Below, one piece after another: positions 15,089 to 23,050 of a stretch of DNA of 23,909 nt. The position numbers and the translations under genes are program-made. Every line of letters begins with the position of its first letter. Within the stretch, counting starts at the first letter, position 1. The DNA lies in NCBI RefSeq assembly GCF_964259225.1, contig NZ_CAXVKN010000035.1; one strand, written 5' to 3'. This DNA is from Catenibacterium mitsuoka_A. GTDB lineage: Bacteria > Bacillota_I > Bacilli_A > Erysipelotrichales > Coprobacillaceae. The notes below the pieces were generated by a model, which was not told the DNA's origin, did not search any database, and worked only from the letters and a program-made list of their open reading frames with translations.

Positions 15089-15745
15089 GTGGCAGAAACA
15101 TATGATGCGTATGAAATACTATTTAATCAATATTTAAAGGAAACAAAGTGTTTAATCACTAATAAAGATGATAAAAGTGATGTGATAGAAGATTTCAATT
15201 GTATTCTCTATGCACCTCCTATTGGTGCAGTCTATCAAGAGGACGATCCATTTCCAGTTTTTTTAGAAGATAATGATTTTGTGGAATCGTTCAAGAAACA
15301 TTCTATGCATATAAAACAGTTTGTGAAGCGTAATAAAGATCATCTATCAGGACTCTATACCTTGCAGGGATTAAGACATTTTGTGGATACTGGTTATACA
15401 ATTGATTTCCCACAGCCATTCTATCAACCACTAACGATTAATGATAGAATCAAAATCTTACGTAGACTAAAGAACTTTATAAATACCTACTCTATAAACC
15501 TTGTAGATGTCCCTGAATATGATAATATGTCTTTCTCAGTTATAATCATGAACATGAATACACTCTATTTCCAAATTGTATCAGCCAGTGGCACTATCAA
15601 AACAATACAGCTTCATGAAGCAAGTCTTGTAATGGCCTTTAATGACTATTATCAATATATACTAGAAGAAAGATCGTTAAGTAAAGAAGACGCATTTAAA
15701 ATCATTGATAGCTATATTACACAATTAGAGATGTTAAAAGAGTGA
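15089..15745 (+). CDS. Unknown protein, probably 5'-truncated by IS607
   Basis: The frame opens after a TGA at 15065. The first possible start is a GTG at 15089 with no ribosome site, giving 218 residues. The sequence is well formed (VIEDFNCILYAPPIGAVYQEDDPFPVFLED, HMKQF-like HSMHIKQFVKRNKDHLSGLYTLQGLRHFVDTG, FPQPFYQPLTINDRIKILRRL), soluble and charged, with no catalytic motif I know. It resembles the effector part of larger regulatory proteins, but I do not recognise a family. Missing start signals and the IS607 right end immediately upstream suggest the original N-terminus was cut off. A bidirectional terminator shared with metG follows at once. Confidence 0.6.
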   Translation: MAETYDAYEILFNQYLKETKCLITNKDDKSDVIEDFNCILYAPPIGAVYQEDDPFPVFLEDNDFVESFKKHSMHIKQFVKRNKDHLSGLYTLQGLRHFVDTGYTIDFPQPFYQPLTINDRIKILRRLKNFINTYSINLVDVPEYDNMSFSVIIMNMNTLYFQIVSASGTIKTIQLHEASLVMAFNDYYQYILEERSLSKEDAFKIIDSYITQLEMLKE

Positions 15746-15766
15746 ACCAAAAAGTTCACTCTTTTT
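15737..15766. terminator. Bidirectional terminator shared with metG
   Basis: Arms AAAGAGTGAAC and GTTCACTCTTT have a six-base loop. A T run follows on the plus strand and an A run precedes it, so it can end both converging genes. Confidence 0.88.
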
Positions 15767-15769
15767 ATA

Positions 15770-17698
15770 TTAGCTGATTTTTGTACCTGCTGGTAAATCT
15801 GTTTCTAATACTTTAATAGATTTCTTAGTTCCACCTGCAAGAATCATACCCTGAGATTCTACACCTCTTAATTTAGCTGGTTTTAAGTTCTTTACAACAA
15901 TGACCTTCTTACCAGGCATATCTTCTGGTGAATAGCTATCTGCGATACCTGAAACAATCTGTCTTACTTCTCCACCAATATCAATCTGTGATACAAGAAG
16001 ACGATCTGCTTTAGGATGCTTTTCACACTTCTTTACTTCACCAACAACTAATTCTACCTTAGCGAAATCATCAATAGTGATTTCAGGTGTTTCATCCTTC
16101 TTTTCTGGAACAACTGGCTTAGCAGGAGTTAACTTTTCTACCTGTTTAGCTACTTCTTTAGGATCTAATCTTGCGAATAATACTTCTGGATGATCAGTTA
16201 CTTTAGTACCTGATTTATATGAACCAAAAGTATCTAACTTCATCATATCTCTTTCATCTGTATTGATCATATCTAAGATCTTCTTAGATGTACCAGGGAT
16301 AAATGGTTCTAATGCGATAGCTGAGAATCTGATAGCTTCTACTAAGTTATAAAGTACTGTAGCAAGACGATCTTTCTTAGTTTCATCCTTTGCAAGAGCC
16401 CAAGGCATAGTATCATCAATATACTTATTCGTACGTCTTAATAATACATAGATTTCATCTAAAGCCTTAGCAAGCTTGAATTCATTTTCTAACTTAATAG
16501 TCTTTCCTGGCATTGCGAGTGCGATTGATTTTAATTCATCATCTACTGGTTCACATACATTTGTATTAGTGACAACACCATCAAAGTATTTATTACACAT
16601 AGCGATTGTTCTGTTTACTAAGTTACCTAAGATATTAGCAAGATCACTATTAATACGTTCAACTAATAAATCCCAAGTAATTGAACCATCGTTATCATAT
16701 GGAATTTCATGTAATAAGTAGTATCTTACAGCATCTACACCAAATAGGTCTACTAAGTCATCTGCATAAATAACGTTACCTAAATGTTTAGACATCTTAG
16801 AATCACCCATTAATAACCAAGGATGACCAAATACCTGTTTTGGTAGAGGTAAATCTAATGCCATTAAGATGATTGGCCAGTAAATAGTATGGAATCTAAC
16901 GATATCCTTACCAATAACATGTACATCTGCAGGCCAATATCTATCAAATAATGGATCACTATGACCATCTAAGTCATAGCCTAAACCAGTAATATAGTTA
17001 ACTAATGCATCAATCCATACATATACAACATGCTTTGGATCGAAGTCTACAGGGATTGACCAAGTAAATGATGTTCTTGATACACATAAATCCTGTAAAC
17101 CTGGTTTTAAGAAGTTATTGACCATTTCATTCTTTCTTGATTCTGGCTGAATAAATTCTGGATGATCATTATAATACTGCATTAAACGATCCTGATATTT
17201 AGATAATTTAAAGAAATATGCTTCTTCTTTAGCATCATGCACTTCTCCACCACAGTCAGGACATTTACCATCTACTAACTGAGATTCTGTAAAGAATGAT
17301 TCACATGCAGTACAGTATTTACCTTCATAATGACCTAAATAAATATCCCCTTTGTCATGTAACTTCTTGAAGATCTTCTGTACCTGTTTTTCATGATATT
17401 CATCTGTAGTACGGATGAACTTATCATAAGTGACATCCATCATATCCCAGATACGTTTTACTTCTCCAGCAACTTTATCTACATATTCCTTTGGTTCAAT
17501 TCCAGCTTCTTTAGCCTTTAATTCAATTTTCTGTCCGTGTTCATCTGTACCTGTCTGAAAACGTACATTATAGCCCTGCTGTCTCTTAGCACGGCAGATT
17601 GCATCACTTAATACAATTTCATAAGTATTACCGATATGAGGTTTACCTGAAGTATAAGTAATTGCGGTTGTTAAATAGAAATCTTTTGGATCTTTCAT
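15770..17698 (-). CDS. metG: Methionyl-tRNA synthetase
   Basis: A 642-residue class I synthetase that charges tRNA-Met. HIGH-type motif HIGN is at residues 21-24. A zinc knuckle is formed by C129, C132, C146 and C149. KMSK is at 301-304, followed by the anticodon-binding helical domain. The C-terminal residues, about 540-642, form a Trbp111-like tRNA-binding domain (FAKVELVVGEVKKCEKHPKADRLL, GQ-less IVSGIADSY, VESQGMILAGG). This is the usual long Firmicute form. AGGAGGAAAAAT precedes the ATG. Expression is set by the T-box leader upstream. Confidence 0.97.
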   Translation of the reverse strand: MKDPKDFYLTTAITYTSGKPHIGNTYEIVLSDAICRAKRQQGYNVRFQTGTDEHGQKIELKAKEAGIEPKEYVDKVAGEVKRIWDMMDVTYDKFIRTTDEYHEKQVQKIFKKLHDKGDIYLGHYEGKYCTACESFFTESQLVDGKCPDCGGEVHDAKEEAYFFKLSKYQDRLMQYYNDHPEFIQPESRKNEMVNNFLKPGLQDLCVSRTSFTWSIPVDFDPKHVVYVWIDALVNYITGLGYDLDGHSDPLFDRYWPADVHVIGKDIVRFHTIYWPIILMALDLPLPKQVFGHPWLLMGDSKMSKHLGNVIYADDLVDLFGVDAVRYYLLHEIPYDNDGSITWDLLVERINSDLANILGNLVNRTIAMCNKYFDGVVTNTNVCEPVDDELKSIALAMPGKTIKLENEFKLAKALDEIYVLLRRTNKYIDDTMPWALAKDETKKDRLATVLYNLVEAIRFSAIALEPFIPGTSKKILDMINTDERDMMKLDTFGSYKSGTKVTDHPEVLFARLDPKEVAKQVEKLTPAKPVVPEKKDETPEITIDDFAKVELVVGEVKKCEKHPKADRLLVSQIDIGGEVRQIVSGIADSYSPEDMPGKKVIVVKNLKPAKLRGVESQGMILAGGTKKSIKVLETDLPAGTKIS

Positions 17699-17723
17699 AT
17701 TTTTCCTCCTGAAAATAAAAAAA

Positions 17724-17928
17724 CGTCCTTAATAAAGGACGAAATTATCGCGGTACCACCTTTTTTACACTTACGTGTCACTCAATCTCTTAACGCGAGT
17801 TACGGTTATCCCTATTAGAGATAACAGCTCCCAGACCATCTTTCTAAAGCTTCACACTTATTTACACCAGCCATAAGTTCTCTATGCATTTCACTTTAGT
17901 CTCTTCTGTTCATTGCTTTTACTTTAAA
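17724..17928 (-). promoter_or_regulatory. T-box riboswitch (methionine) of metG
   Basis: On the minus strand the T-box core GGTGGTACCGCG (17760-17749) is followed by the terminator hairpin CGTCCTT/AAGGACG (17741-17724) and a T run. Stem I carries AGAGAAC, GGCTGGTG and, before CTGGGAGC, the specifier codon ATG (17839-17837), matching methionine. Uncharged tRNA-Met would favour the antiterminator and allow metG transcription. Confidence 0.93.
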
Positions 17929-17957
17929 ACTTTAACAAATTTCTACAGCCTTGTCAA
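17929..17957 (-). promoter_or_regulatory. metG promoter
   Basis: On the minus strand: -35 TTGACA (17957-17952), a 17-base spacer, -10 TAAAGT (17934-17929). The T-box leader starts just downstream. Confidence 0.75.
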
Positions 17958-18277
17958 TGATAGGGTTGTAAGTCCTCACATTAAGATGTTCACTTTCAAA
18001 AGTTGAATATTTTTAAAGTTTTGAAACCGTAAGAATAAAGTGCATGTTTTAAGTGATTTTGTATTCTAGTTGACACACCGGGGAATTCTATAAATCTACA
18101 TAATAAAAACTATCTTGAGTGCCATTACAATCCCAAAATAAACACATAAATTTCTTATCTTATTCACATTGAATTCATGTATTATATCTAGTATGTTTTT
18201 TGAATTATGTGAATTATATTCGTCTGTTGTATTAGAATGTGAAAGGTACTAGAATACTAAAGAAGGAAGTGATAGAT
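17958..18277. other. Intergenic region between metG and aldehyde dehydrogenase
   Basis: About 320 AT-rich bases without a convincing ORF or RNA. A TTGACA occurs at 18070-18075 but has no good -10 at the right distance. Short GAATT-containing repeats (about 18170-18215) may be regulatory for the dehydrogenase gene; nothing firmer is visible. Confidence 0.4.
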
Positions 18278-19648
18278 ATGGATTTAGAAAAGATTTTTAA
18301 TGACCAAAAAACGTATTATGACACATTAATGACTAGAGATGTAAGTTTAAGAATAGATGCAATAAAACGTGTTAAGCTATGGATTAAAGACCATATGGAC
18401 TTAATAGAAGATGCTTTAGAGAAAGATTTAGGTAAATCTAGAGGAGAATCCTATATGACAGAAATAGGACTCACTCTTGAAGCCTGTACATATACATTAA
18501 AGAATATTAAGAAATGGGTAAAGAAGGAAAAGGTAAAGACACCTCTTCATCAATTCTTTTCTCGTTCTTATACGATTTATGAACCTTATGGTGTAACACT
18601 TATTATTTCTCCTTGGAACTATCCATTCCTACTTGCGATAGAACCACTTATTGGTACTATTGCAGCAGGTAACTGTGCAATAGTGAAACCAAGTGAACAA
18701 ACACCACATACTTCCGCTATTGTAGCGCAGCTCATTGATACATGTTTTGATAAAGGACATGCCTATTGTGCTGAGGGTGGTTTAGAGGTTTCTAAGGAAC
18801 TTGTGAATTTACCTTTTGATTATATTTTCTTTACTGGTGGTAAGAAAGCGGGTAGAGAAATCTATATGAAGGCGGCAGAAACATTAACACCTGTCACATT
18901 AGAATTAGGTGGTAAGTCTCCTGCTATTTTAACTGATATGATTCCTATGGAGATTGCAGCAAAACGTATTATATTTGGTAAGTTCTTGAATGCCGGTCAG
19001 ACTTGTATTGCGCCTGATTATATATTAATTAAAGATAGTATGAAAGCGGCCTTTATTGATTATGCTTCTGAATATATTAAGAAATTCTTTGGTGAACATC
19101 CATTAGAAAGTGAAAACTTATGTAAGATCATCAATAAAGAACAATTTGATCGTTTAAAGAAGCTCTTAGAGAATCAAGATATTCTTATTGGTGGAGAAGT
19201 GGATGAAGAACATTTAAAGATTGCACCTACTATTGTGAATGATGTAGATTTTGATAATCCTTTAATGGAAGAAGAAATCTTTGGACCTATTCTTCCACTC
19301 GTAGAATACAATAGAATTGAAGAAGCGATTCAATATATTAATAGTCATGATAAGCCTCTTGCCCTCTATTTATTCTCTAATGATTCATATCATGCCAATA
19401 AGATTTTAGATTTATGTAGCTTTGGTGATGCATGTATTAATGATACAGTGAGTCATTTTGCGACTAATACACTCCCATTTGGTGGTGTAGGTGCAAGTGG
19501 TATTGGTTATTATCATGGTAAGTTTACTTTTGAGACATTCTCTCATCGTCGTTCTGTTTTGCATAAGAGTACACGTATCGATTTACCATTTAGATATTAT
19601 CCACTCACTGATGATAAAATGAAGTGGATCAAACGTTTCTTAAAGTAA
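18278..19648 (+). CDS. Aldehyde dehydrogenase, ALDH3-like
   Basis: A 456-residue NAD(P)-dependent enzyme oxidising an aldehyde to the acid. Visible features: SPWNYPF and GNCAIVKPSEQTP (cofactor pocket), FFTGG, general base E209 in LELGGKSP, catalytic C243 in NAGQTC, EEIFGPILP, and LPFGGVGASGIGYYHGKFTFETFSHRRSVL. The short N-terminus and the C-terminal hydrophobic/basic end (RYYPLTDDKMKWIKRFLK) match the class-3 type, which acts on fatty and aromatic aldehydes; the natural substrate cannot be read. I start at the ATG eight bases after AAGGAAG; the open frame reaches 13 codons further upstream without a ribosome site. Confidence 0.94.
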   Translation: MDLEKIFNDQKTYYDTLMTRDVSLRIDAIKRVKLWIKDHMDLIEDALEKDLGKSRGESYMTEIGLTLEACTYTLKNIKKWVKKEKVKTPLHQFFSRSYTIYEPYGVTLIISPWNYPFLLAIEPLIGTIAAGNCAIVKPSEQTPHTSAIVAQLIDTCFDKGHAYCAEGGLEVSKELVNLPFDYIFFTGGKKAGREIYMKAAETLTPVTLELGGKSPAILTDMIPMEIAAKRIIFGKFLNAGQTCIAPDYILIKDSMKAAFIDYASEYIKKFFGEHPLESENLCKIINKEQFDRLKKLLENQDILIGGEVDEEHLKIAPTIVNDVDFDNPLMEEEIFGPILPLVEYNRIEEAIQYINSHDKPLALYLFSNDSYHANKILDLCSFGDACINDTVSHFATNTLPFGGVGASGIGYYHGKFTFETFSHRRSVLHKSTRIDLPFRYYPLTDDKMKWIKRFLK

Positions 19649-19686
19649 TACTTACGAACACTTAATGTGAGTGTGATTTCTTCTTA

Positions 19687-19726
19687 ACCCTTTCTTTACT
19701 ATACTGAGTATAGAAAAAGAAAGGGT
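19687..19726. promoter_or_regulatory. 40-bp inverted repeat before first micropeptide
   Basis: Outer arms ACCCTTTCTTT and AAAGAAAGGGT enclose inner arms CTATACT and AGTATAG around a single G. The inner part contains a -10-like TATACT. The right outer arm holds the ribosome site of the 27-residue peptide, so an RNA hairpin could hide it. The inner palindrome recurs at 19909-19923. Confidence 0.6.
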
Positions 19727-19733
19727 GATGGAT

Positions 19734-19817
19734 ATGAAGTACAATTTATACTGGTTAGGTTCAAAATTAGTTGCTGTTATGATTATGGGAACTATACTTC
19801 TATCTGCCACTCATTGA
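19734..19817 (+). CDS. 27-residue single-helix membrane peptide
   Basis: A short ORF with ATG eight bases after AAGGGTG. It has a polar aromatic start (MKYNLYWLGSK) and one hydrophobic helix (LVAVMIMGTILLSA). It shares M-x-Y-x-x-x-W-x-x-S-K-x-x-x-V-x-I with the 30-residue ORF at 19940, and both have the same upstream palindrome and their own terminator. Function unknown; similar single-helix peptides can act on membrane enzymes or as toxins. The paired conservation is the main reason to believe it is translated. Confidence 0.6.
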   Translation: MKYNLYWLGSKLVAVMIMGTILLSATH

Positions 19818-19824
19818 TTGTAAG

Positions 19825-19852
19825 CTAGAGATTCATTTCTCTAGTTTTTTTT
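19825..19852 (+). terminator. Terminator of first micropeptide gene
   Basis: Arms CTAGAGA and TCTCTAG enclose a six-base loop, followed by eight Ts. Confidence 0.88.
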
Positions 19853-19908
19853 ACTTAATATTCATTTATTCTTCTCCTTATGATGATATTTGTATATCTC
19901 TTATTATT

Positions 19909-19932
19909 CTATACTAAGTATATAAAAGGAGA
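19909..19932. promoter_or_regulatory. Palindrome and ribosome site before second micropeptide
   Basis: CTATACT-A-AGTATA (19909-19922) copies the inner palindrome at 19699-19713. The ribosome site AAGGAGA (19926-19932) has a complementary TCTCCTT about 50 bases upstream (19873-19879), so here too a hairpin could mask it. Confidence 0.5.
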
Positions 19933-19939
19933 CGGAACA

Positions 19940-20032
19940 ATGAGATACGAAATTGCTTGGGCAGTATCTAAGATTATTTGTGTGTTAATCTTATTTGCCA
20001 TCACCATGTATGCTGGTTATTCAATTCGTTAA
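19940..20032 (+). CDS. 30-residue single-helix membrane peptide
   Basis: ATG lies seven bases after AAGGAGA. The peptide starts MRYEIAWAVSK and continues as one hydrophobic helix ending in YAGYSIR. It is a paralogue of the 27-residue peptide at 19734: Tyr3, Trp7, Ser10, Lys11, Val15 and Ile17 are shared. The terminator hairpin overlaps its last codons, giving a compact unit of operator, peptide and terminator. Unknown function. Confidence 0.62.
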   Translation: MRYEIAWAVSKIICVLILFAITMYAGYSIR

Positions 20033-20045
20033 TCAGCATTTTTTA
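20012..20045 (+). terminator. Terminator overlapping end of second micropeptide
   Basis: Arms GCTGGTTA (20012-20019) and TAATCAGC (20030-20037) pair with one G-U, followed by a T run. The left arm is coding sequence. Confidence 0.75.
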
Positions 20046-20082
20046 TTCTATTTCATGTATAATAATAAATGAGGTGAATAAA

Positions 20083-20874
20083 ATGGGTGAATATGATAAG
20101 TATTTTAATAAGGATCTTCATAAAGATTTAAATAAGAATTCCCATATTAAACATGTTATTGCAGTTACAAGTGGTAAGGGTGGTGTAGGTAAAAGTTTAA
20201 TGACATCACTACTTGCAGTCATGATGCACCGTATTGGGTATAATGTAGGTATTCTAGATGCGGATATTACAGGACCTTCTATTCCTCAGGCTTTTGGTTT
20301 AACTGAGAAACTTTATGGAAATGATAAGGGTATTATTCCTGCTGAAACACGTACAGGTATTAAGATTGTTTCTTTAAACTTAATGTTGGATAATCCTACT
20401 GATCCTGTTGTATGGAGAGGAAGCTTAATATCTAATACAGTGACTCAATTCTGGACTGATGTCTATTGGGGTGAATTAGATTATTTATTTGTCGATATGC
20501 CTCCAGGAACTGGAGATGTTCCTCTTACAGTCTTCCAATCTCTTCCTGTAGATGGTATTATTACGGTGTCTTCACCACAGGAACTTGTCAGCATGGTTGT
20601 AGAGAAATCAGTGAATATGGCACAAATGATGAATATTCCTATTCTAGGTCTTGTTGAGAATATGAGTTACTATATCTGTCCTGATTGTGGAAATAAACAT
20701 TATTTATTTGGTGAGAGTCATATAGATGAAATTGCGAAGAAGTTTAATATTTCTACTGTATGTCGTTTACCAATGGATCCTGCAATTACTAAAGTCGTAG
20801 ATGCAGGGCTTATTGAAACAATTACACAGATGGAACTTATGCCTATAGTGAATGAATTAATGAAGGAGGACTAA
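20083..20874 (+). CDS. Mrp/ApbC-type P-loop Fe-S cluster carrier
   Basis: A 263-residue ATPase of the Mrp/NBP35 family, which carries and hands on iron-sulfur clusters. Deviant Walker A GKGGVGKS is at residues 31-38, DADITGPSIPQ follows, DMPPGTGD is near 138-145, and the C199-x-x-C202 pair (CPDCG) binds the bridging cluster. It lacks the N-terminal DUF59 domain found in some relatives. The start is the ATG seven bases after GAGGTG; the open frame upstream overlaps the second micropeptide and is not coding. A TATAAT at 20058-20063 is a likely -10. The Dabb-protein gene follows by three bases. Confidence 0.94.
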   Translation: MGEYDKYFNKDLHKDLNKNSHIKHVIAVTSGKGGVGKSLMTSLLAVMMHRIGYNVGILDADITGPSIPQAFGLTEKLYGNDKGIIPAETRTGIKIVSLNLMLDNPTDPVVWRGSLISNTVTQFWTDVYWGELDYLFVDMPPGTGDVPLTVFQSLPVDGIITVSSPQELVSMVVEKSVNMAQMMNIPILGLVENMSYYICPDCGNKHYLFGESHIDEIAKKFNISTVCRLPMDPAITKVVDAGLIETITQMELMPIVNELMKED

Positions 20875-20877
20875 TAA

Positions 20878-21162
20878 ATGATTCAGCACGTTGTTGTATG
20901 GAAATTTAAAGAAAGTACAGAAGATCTACAGAATCAGTTTGTAGAAGGATTAAAGGGACTTGTAGGACAGATTGATGGTATCCGTTCTTTACATGTTGGA
21001 AGAAATGAAAACCCTAATGAAACATATGATGTTTCATTAGTTATGGAATTTGATAATATGGAAGATCTTGCTAGCTATGCAAATGATCCTAGACATTTAG
21101 CTGTTGCGAAAATCGCAAAGGAAAATGCGGAAGTAAGAGCTTGTGTAGACTTCACTATCTAA
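20878..21162 (+). CDS. Dabb-domain (stress-responsive A/B barrel) protein
   Basis: A 94-residue single-domain dimeric alpha-beta barrel: IQHVVVWKFKE, then SLHVGRNENPNETYDVSLVMEFDNMEDLASYANDPRHL, and a last strand ending RACVDFTI. The Dabb family has no single reaction; members bind small ligands or aid cyclisation. AAGGAGG overlaps the end of the Mrp-type gene, so they are co-translated, and a terminator follows. Confidence 0.92.
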   Translation: MIQHVVVWKFKESTEDLQNQFVEGLKGLVGQIDGIRSLHVGRNENPNETYDVSLVMEFDNMEDLASYANDPRHLAVAKIAKENAEVRACVDFTI

Positions 21163-21166
21163 TATA

Positions 21167-21192
21167 ACTCAGGAATTTCCTGAGTTTTTTTA
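21167..21192 (+). terminator. Terminator after Dabb gene
   Basis: Arms ACTCAGG and CCTGAGT enclose a five-base loop, with a run of seven Ts beginning in the last stem base. Confidence 0.88.
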
Positions 21193-21258
21193 TTTACATA
21201 TCTATTACATAACTTTCGTTGTATAATATAGTTATCATGTTTGACGGAGGATTATATT

Positions 21259-22179
21259 ATGAATACAGCTTTAGTAATTATGGCTGCTGGTATTGGTTCA
21301 CGTTTTGGTGGAGGAATCAAGCAGTTAGAACCAGTTGGACCTAATGGTGAAATTATTATGGATTATTCAATCCATGATGCCATTGCCGCTGGTTTCAACA
21401 AAATTATCTTTATTATCCGTAAGGATATTGAAGAAGACTTCAGAGAAGTTATTGGGAATCGTATTGAAGAAGTCGCTAAGAAGTATGATGTAGAGATTGC
21501 TTATGCATTTCAGGATTTAAAGGCATTACCAGAAGGAATTGAATGTCCTGAAGGACGTACTAAGCCTTGGGGTACTGGACAGGCAGTACTTGCATGTGAT
21601 GGTTTAATTAATGAACCTTTCGCAGTTATTAATGCAGATGACTATTATGGTAAGGAAGCATTTGTACAAATTCATGATTTCTTATTAGACTATACACCTG
21701 AAAAACCAGATCATCTTGCGATGGCAGGATTTATCTTAAAGAATACTTTAAGTGATAATGGTGGTGTAACAAGAGGTATCTGTGCAGTGAATGAAGAAGG
21801 ATACTTAACTGATGTAGAAGAAACTAAGAATATTGAAAAGACTTCTACTGGTGCACGTGTAGGAGATAAAGAAATTGATCCTAACGTAAATGTATCTATG
21901 AACTTCTGGGGATTAACTCCTGAATTTGTAAATACTTTAAAAGAAGGTTTTGTAGAATTCTTTGAAAACATCAAAGATCCACTAAAGGATGAATACTTAT
22001 TACCTATCTATATTGGTGAACTTCTAAGAGAAAACAAATTAAGTGTTAAGGTATTAGAAGTACAGGATTCATGGTTTGGTGTAACATATAAAGAAGATGC
22101 ACCTGTTGTAAAGGAATCATTTAAGAAGTTAATTGATGAAGGTGTTTATTCTACAAATTTATTCGATAATATAAAGTAA
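21259..22179 (+). CDS. Sugar-phosphate nucleotidyltransferase family protein
   Basis: A 306-residue Rossmann-like NTP transferase: ALVIMAAGIGSRFGGGIKQL is the nucleotide-binding loop, followed by YSIHDAIAAGFNKIIFIIRKD, GRTKPWGTGQAVLAC (base-binding), and VINADDYYG with the metal-binding aspartates. These enzymes join a sugar phosphate to a nucleotide; which sugar is not evident. The ATG is eight bases after GGAGG; a TTG at 21241 lies ahead of that site and is rejected. A TATAAT at 21222-21227 is a likely -10. It is a single-gene unit between a terminator and the IS3 element. Confidence 0.9.
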   Translation: MNTALVIMAAGIGSRFGGGIKQLEPVGPNGEIIMDYSIHDAIAAGFNKIIFIIRKDIEEDFREVIGNRIEEVAKKYDVEIAYAFQDLKALPEGIECPEGRTKPWGTGQAVLACDGLINEPFAVINADDYYGKEAFVQIHDFLLDYTPEKPDHLAMAGFILKNTLSDNGGVTRGICAVNEEGYLTDVEETKNIEKTSTGARVGDKEIDPNVNVSMNFWGLTPEFVNTLKEGFVEFFENIKDPLKDEYLLPIYIGELLRENKLSVKVLEVQDSWFGVTYKEDAPVVKESFKKLIDEGVYSTNLFDNIK

Positions 22180-22248
22180 ACAAAAAGGCAGTATGCAGTG
22201 ATGCGCCCCTGTCAAGTAGACAGGTGAAATAATTAAAAACATGTACCC

Positions 22249-22280
22249 ATGCCAGCCACGTAGTGGCTGGCATTTTTTTA
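22249..22280 (+). terminator. Strong rho-independent terminator inside IS3 end
   Basis: Arms ATGCCAGCCAC and GTGGCTGGCAT have a three-base loop and are followed by seven Ts on the plus strand. It points against the transposase genes and would stop reading from the neighbouring nucleotidyltransferase gene into the element, which would limit antisense transcription across the transposase genes. Confidence 0.85.
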
Positions 22281-23039
22281 TGCATAATGTGCCGCCTTAT
22301 ATTTCTGTATCGCCTTGTTCTCAGGTATTGGATACTGAACTGGATTCTCATTGCACAATGCTTCACTTCTTACTTCATAAGGTGTTCTCACACCAAATCT
22401 TCTTTGATATCTTTCATGACTGTAATATCTTATCCATTCTTTTATTGCCGCTTCTAATTCCTCTCTTGTTTCATATTTCTTGCCATAATGATATATCTCA
22501 CATTTAAGTATTCCCCAGAATCCTTCCATTGGTCCATTATCAATGCAGCAGTGAACTCTGGACATGCTCTGTTCCATGCCATTATCCTTAAGCATACGCA
22601 CAAAGACAGGACTCGTATACTGGAAACCTCCATCACTATGAAATAACGGATGTGCTCCTGGATTAGCGTCTACAGCTGATCTGAACGTATTGAAGACAAG
22701 TCTATTATCGTTATGGTCACTAATTGCATATCCTACTGGATATCTGTCATAAAGATCTAGTATCAGGCTTAGATATAGCTTATTTTCATTATTCTTTCCA
22801 TATTTGAACTCAGTGACATCTGTTACCCATTTTTCATTAGGTCTTGATGCATTAAAGTTCTTGTTTTCATCTCTGTTTATTCTATCTGTCATCATTCTGT
22901 AGCCAAGCGTATGATTGAACTTCTCATCATACTTTCTTATAAAGTCTGCCAGTTCCTCATTTTCAAGATCTCTTTCGCTCTTATTACGTCTAAGCCATTT
23001 ATAATAATTCGCCCTCTTTACACCTAATATCTCAAACAT
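22278..23039 (-). CDS. IS3 OrfB (DDE integrase-type transposase domain)
   Basis: From the first ATG, 253 residues; the true protein is probably made as an OrfAB fusion, because the -1 frame is open back to the slippery run at 23153. An HTH_21-like start (VKRANYYKWLRRNK) is followed by the integrase core: WVTDVTEF (first Asp), FHSDGGFQYTS (second Asp), and MEGFWGILKCE (Glu), then YYSHERYQRRFGVRTPYEVR. Between INRDENK and NFNASRPNEKW the family normally has about 35-40 more residues, including a basic RRKKK-type stretch. The copy seems to have lost them in frame, so it may be inactive. The core triad is kept. Confidence 0.88.
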   Translation of the reverse strand: MFEILGVKRANYYKWLRRNKSERDLENEELADFIRKYDEKFNHTLGYRMMTDRINRDENKNFNASRPNEKWVTDVTEFKYGKNNENKLYLSLILDLYDRYPVGYAISDHNDNRLVFNTFRSAVDANPGAHPLFHSDGGFQYTSPVFVRMLKDNGMEQSMSRVHCCIDNGPMEGFWGILKCEIYHYGKKYETREELEAAIKEWIRYYSHERYQRRFGVRTPYEVRSEALCNENPVQYPIPENKAIQKYKAAHYA

Positions 23040-23050
23040 AGCTGATAGGC

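Noticed and set aside
18070..18100. TTGACA as a promoter for the aldehyde dehydrogenase
   Set aside because: No acceptable -10 at 16-18 bases; the nearest TATAAA is 13 bases away and the gene begins about 200 bases further on.
22241..22507. Plus-strand ORFs over IS3 orfB
   Set aside because: Antisense shadow of the transposase, and the strong terminator at 22249-22280 lies across their start.
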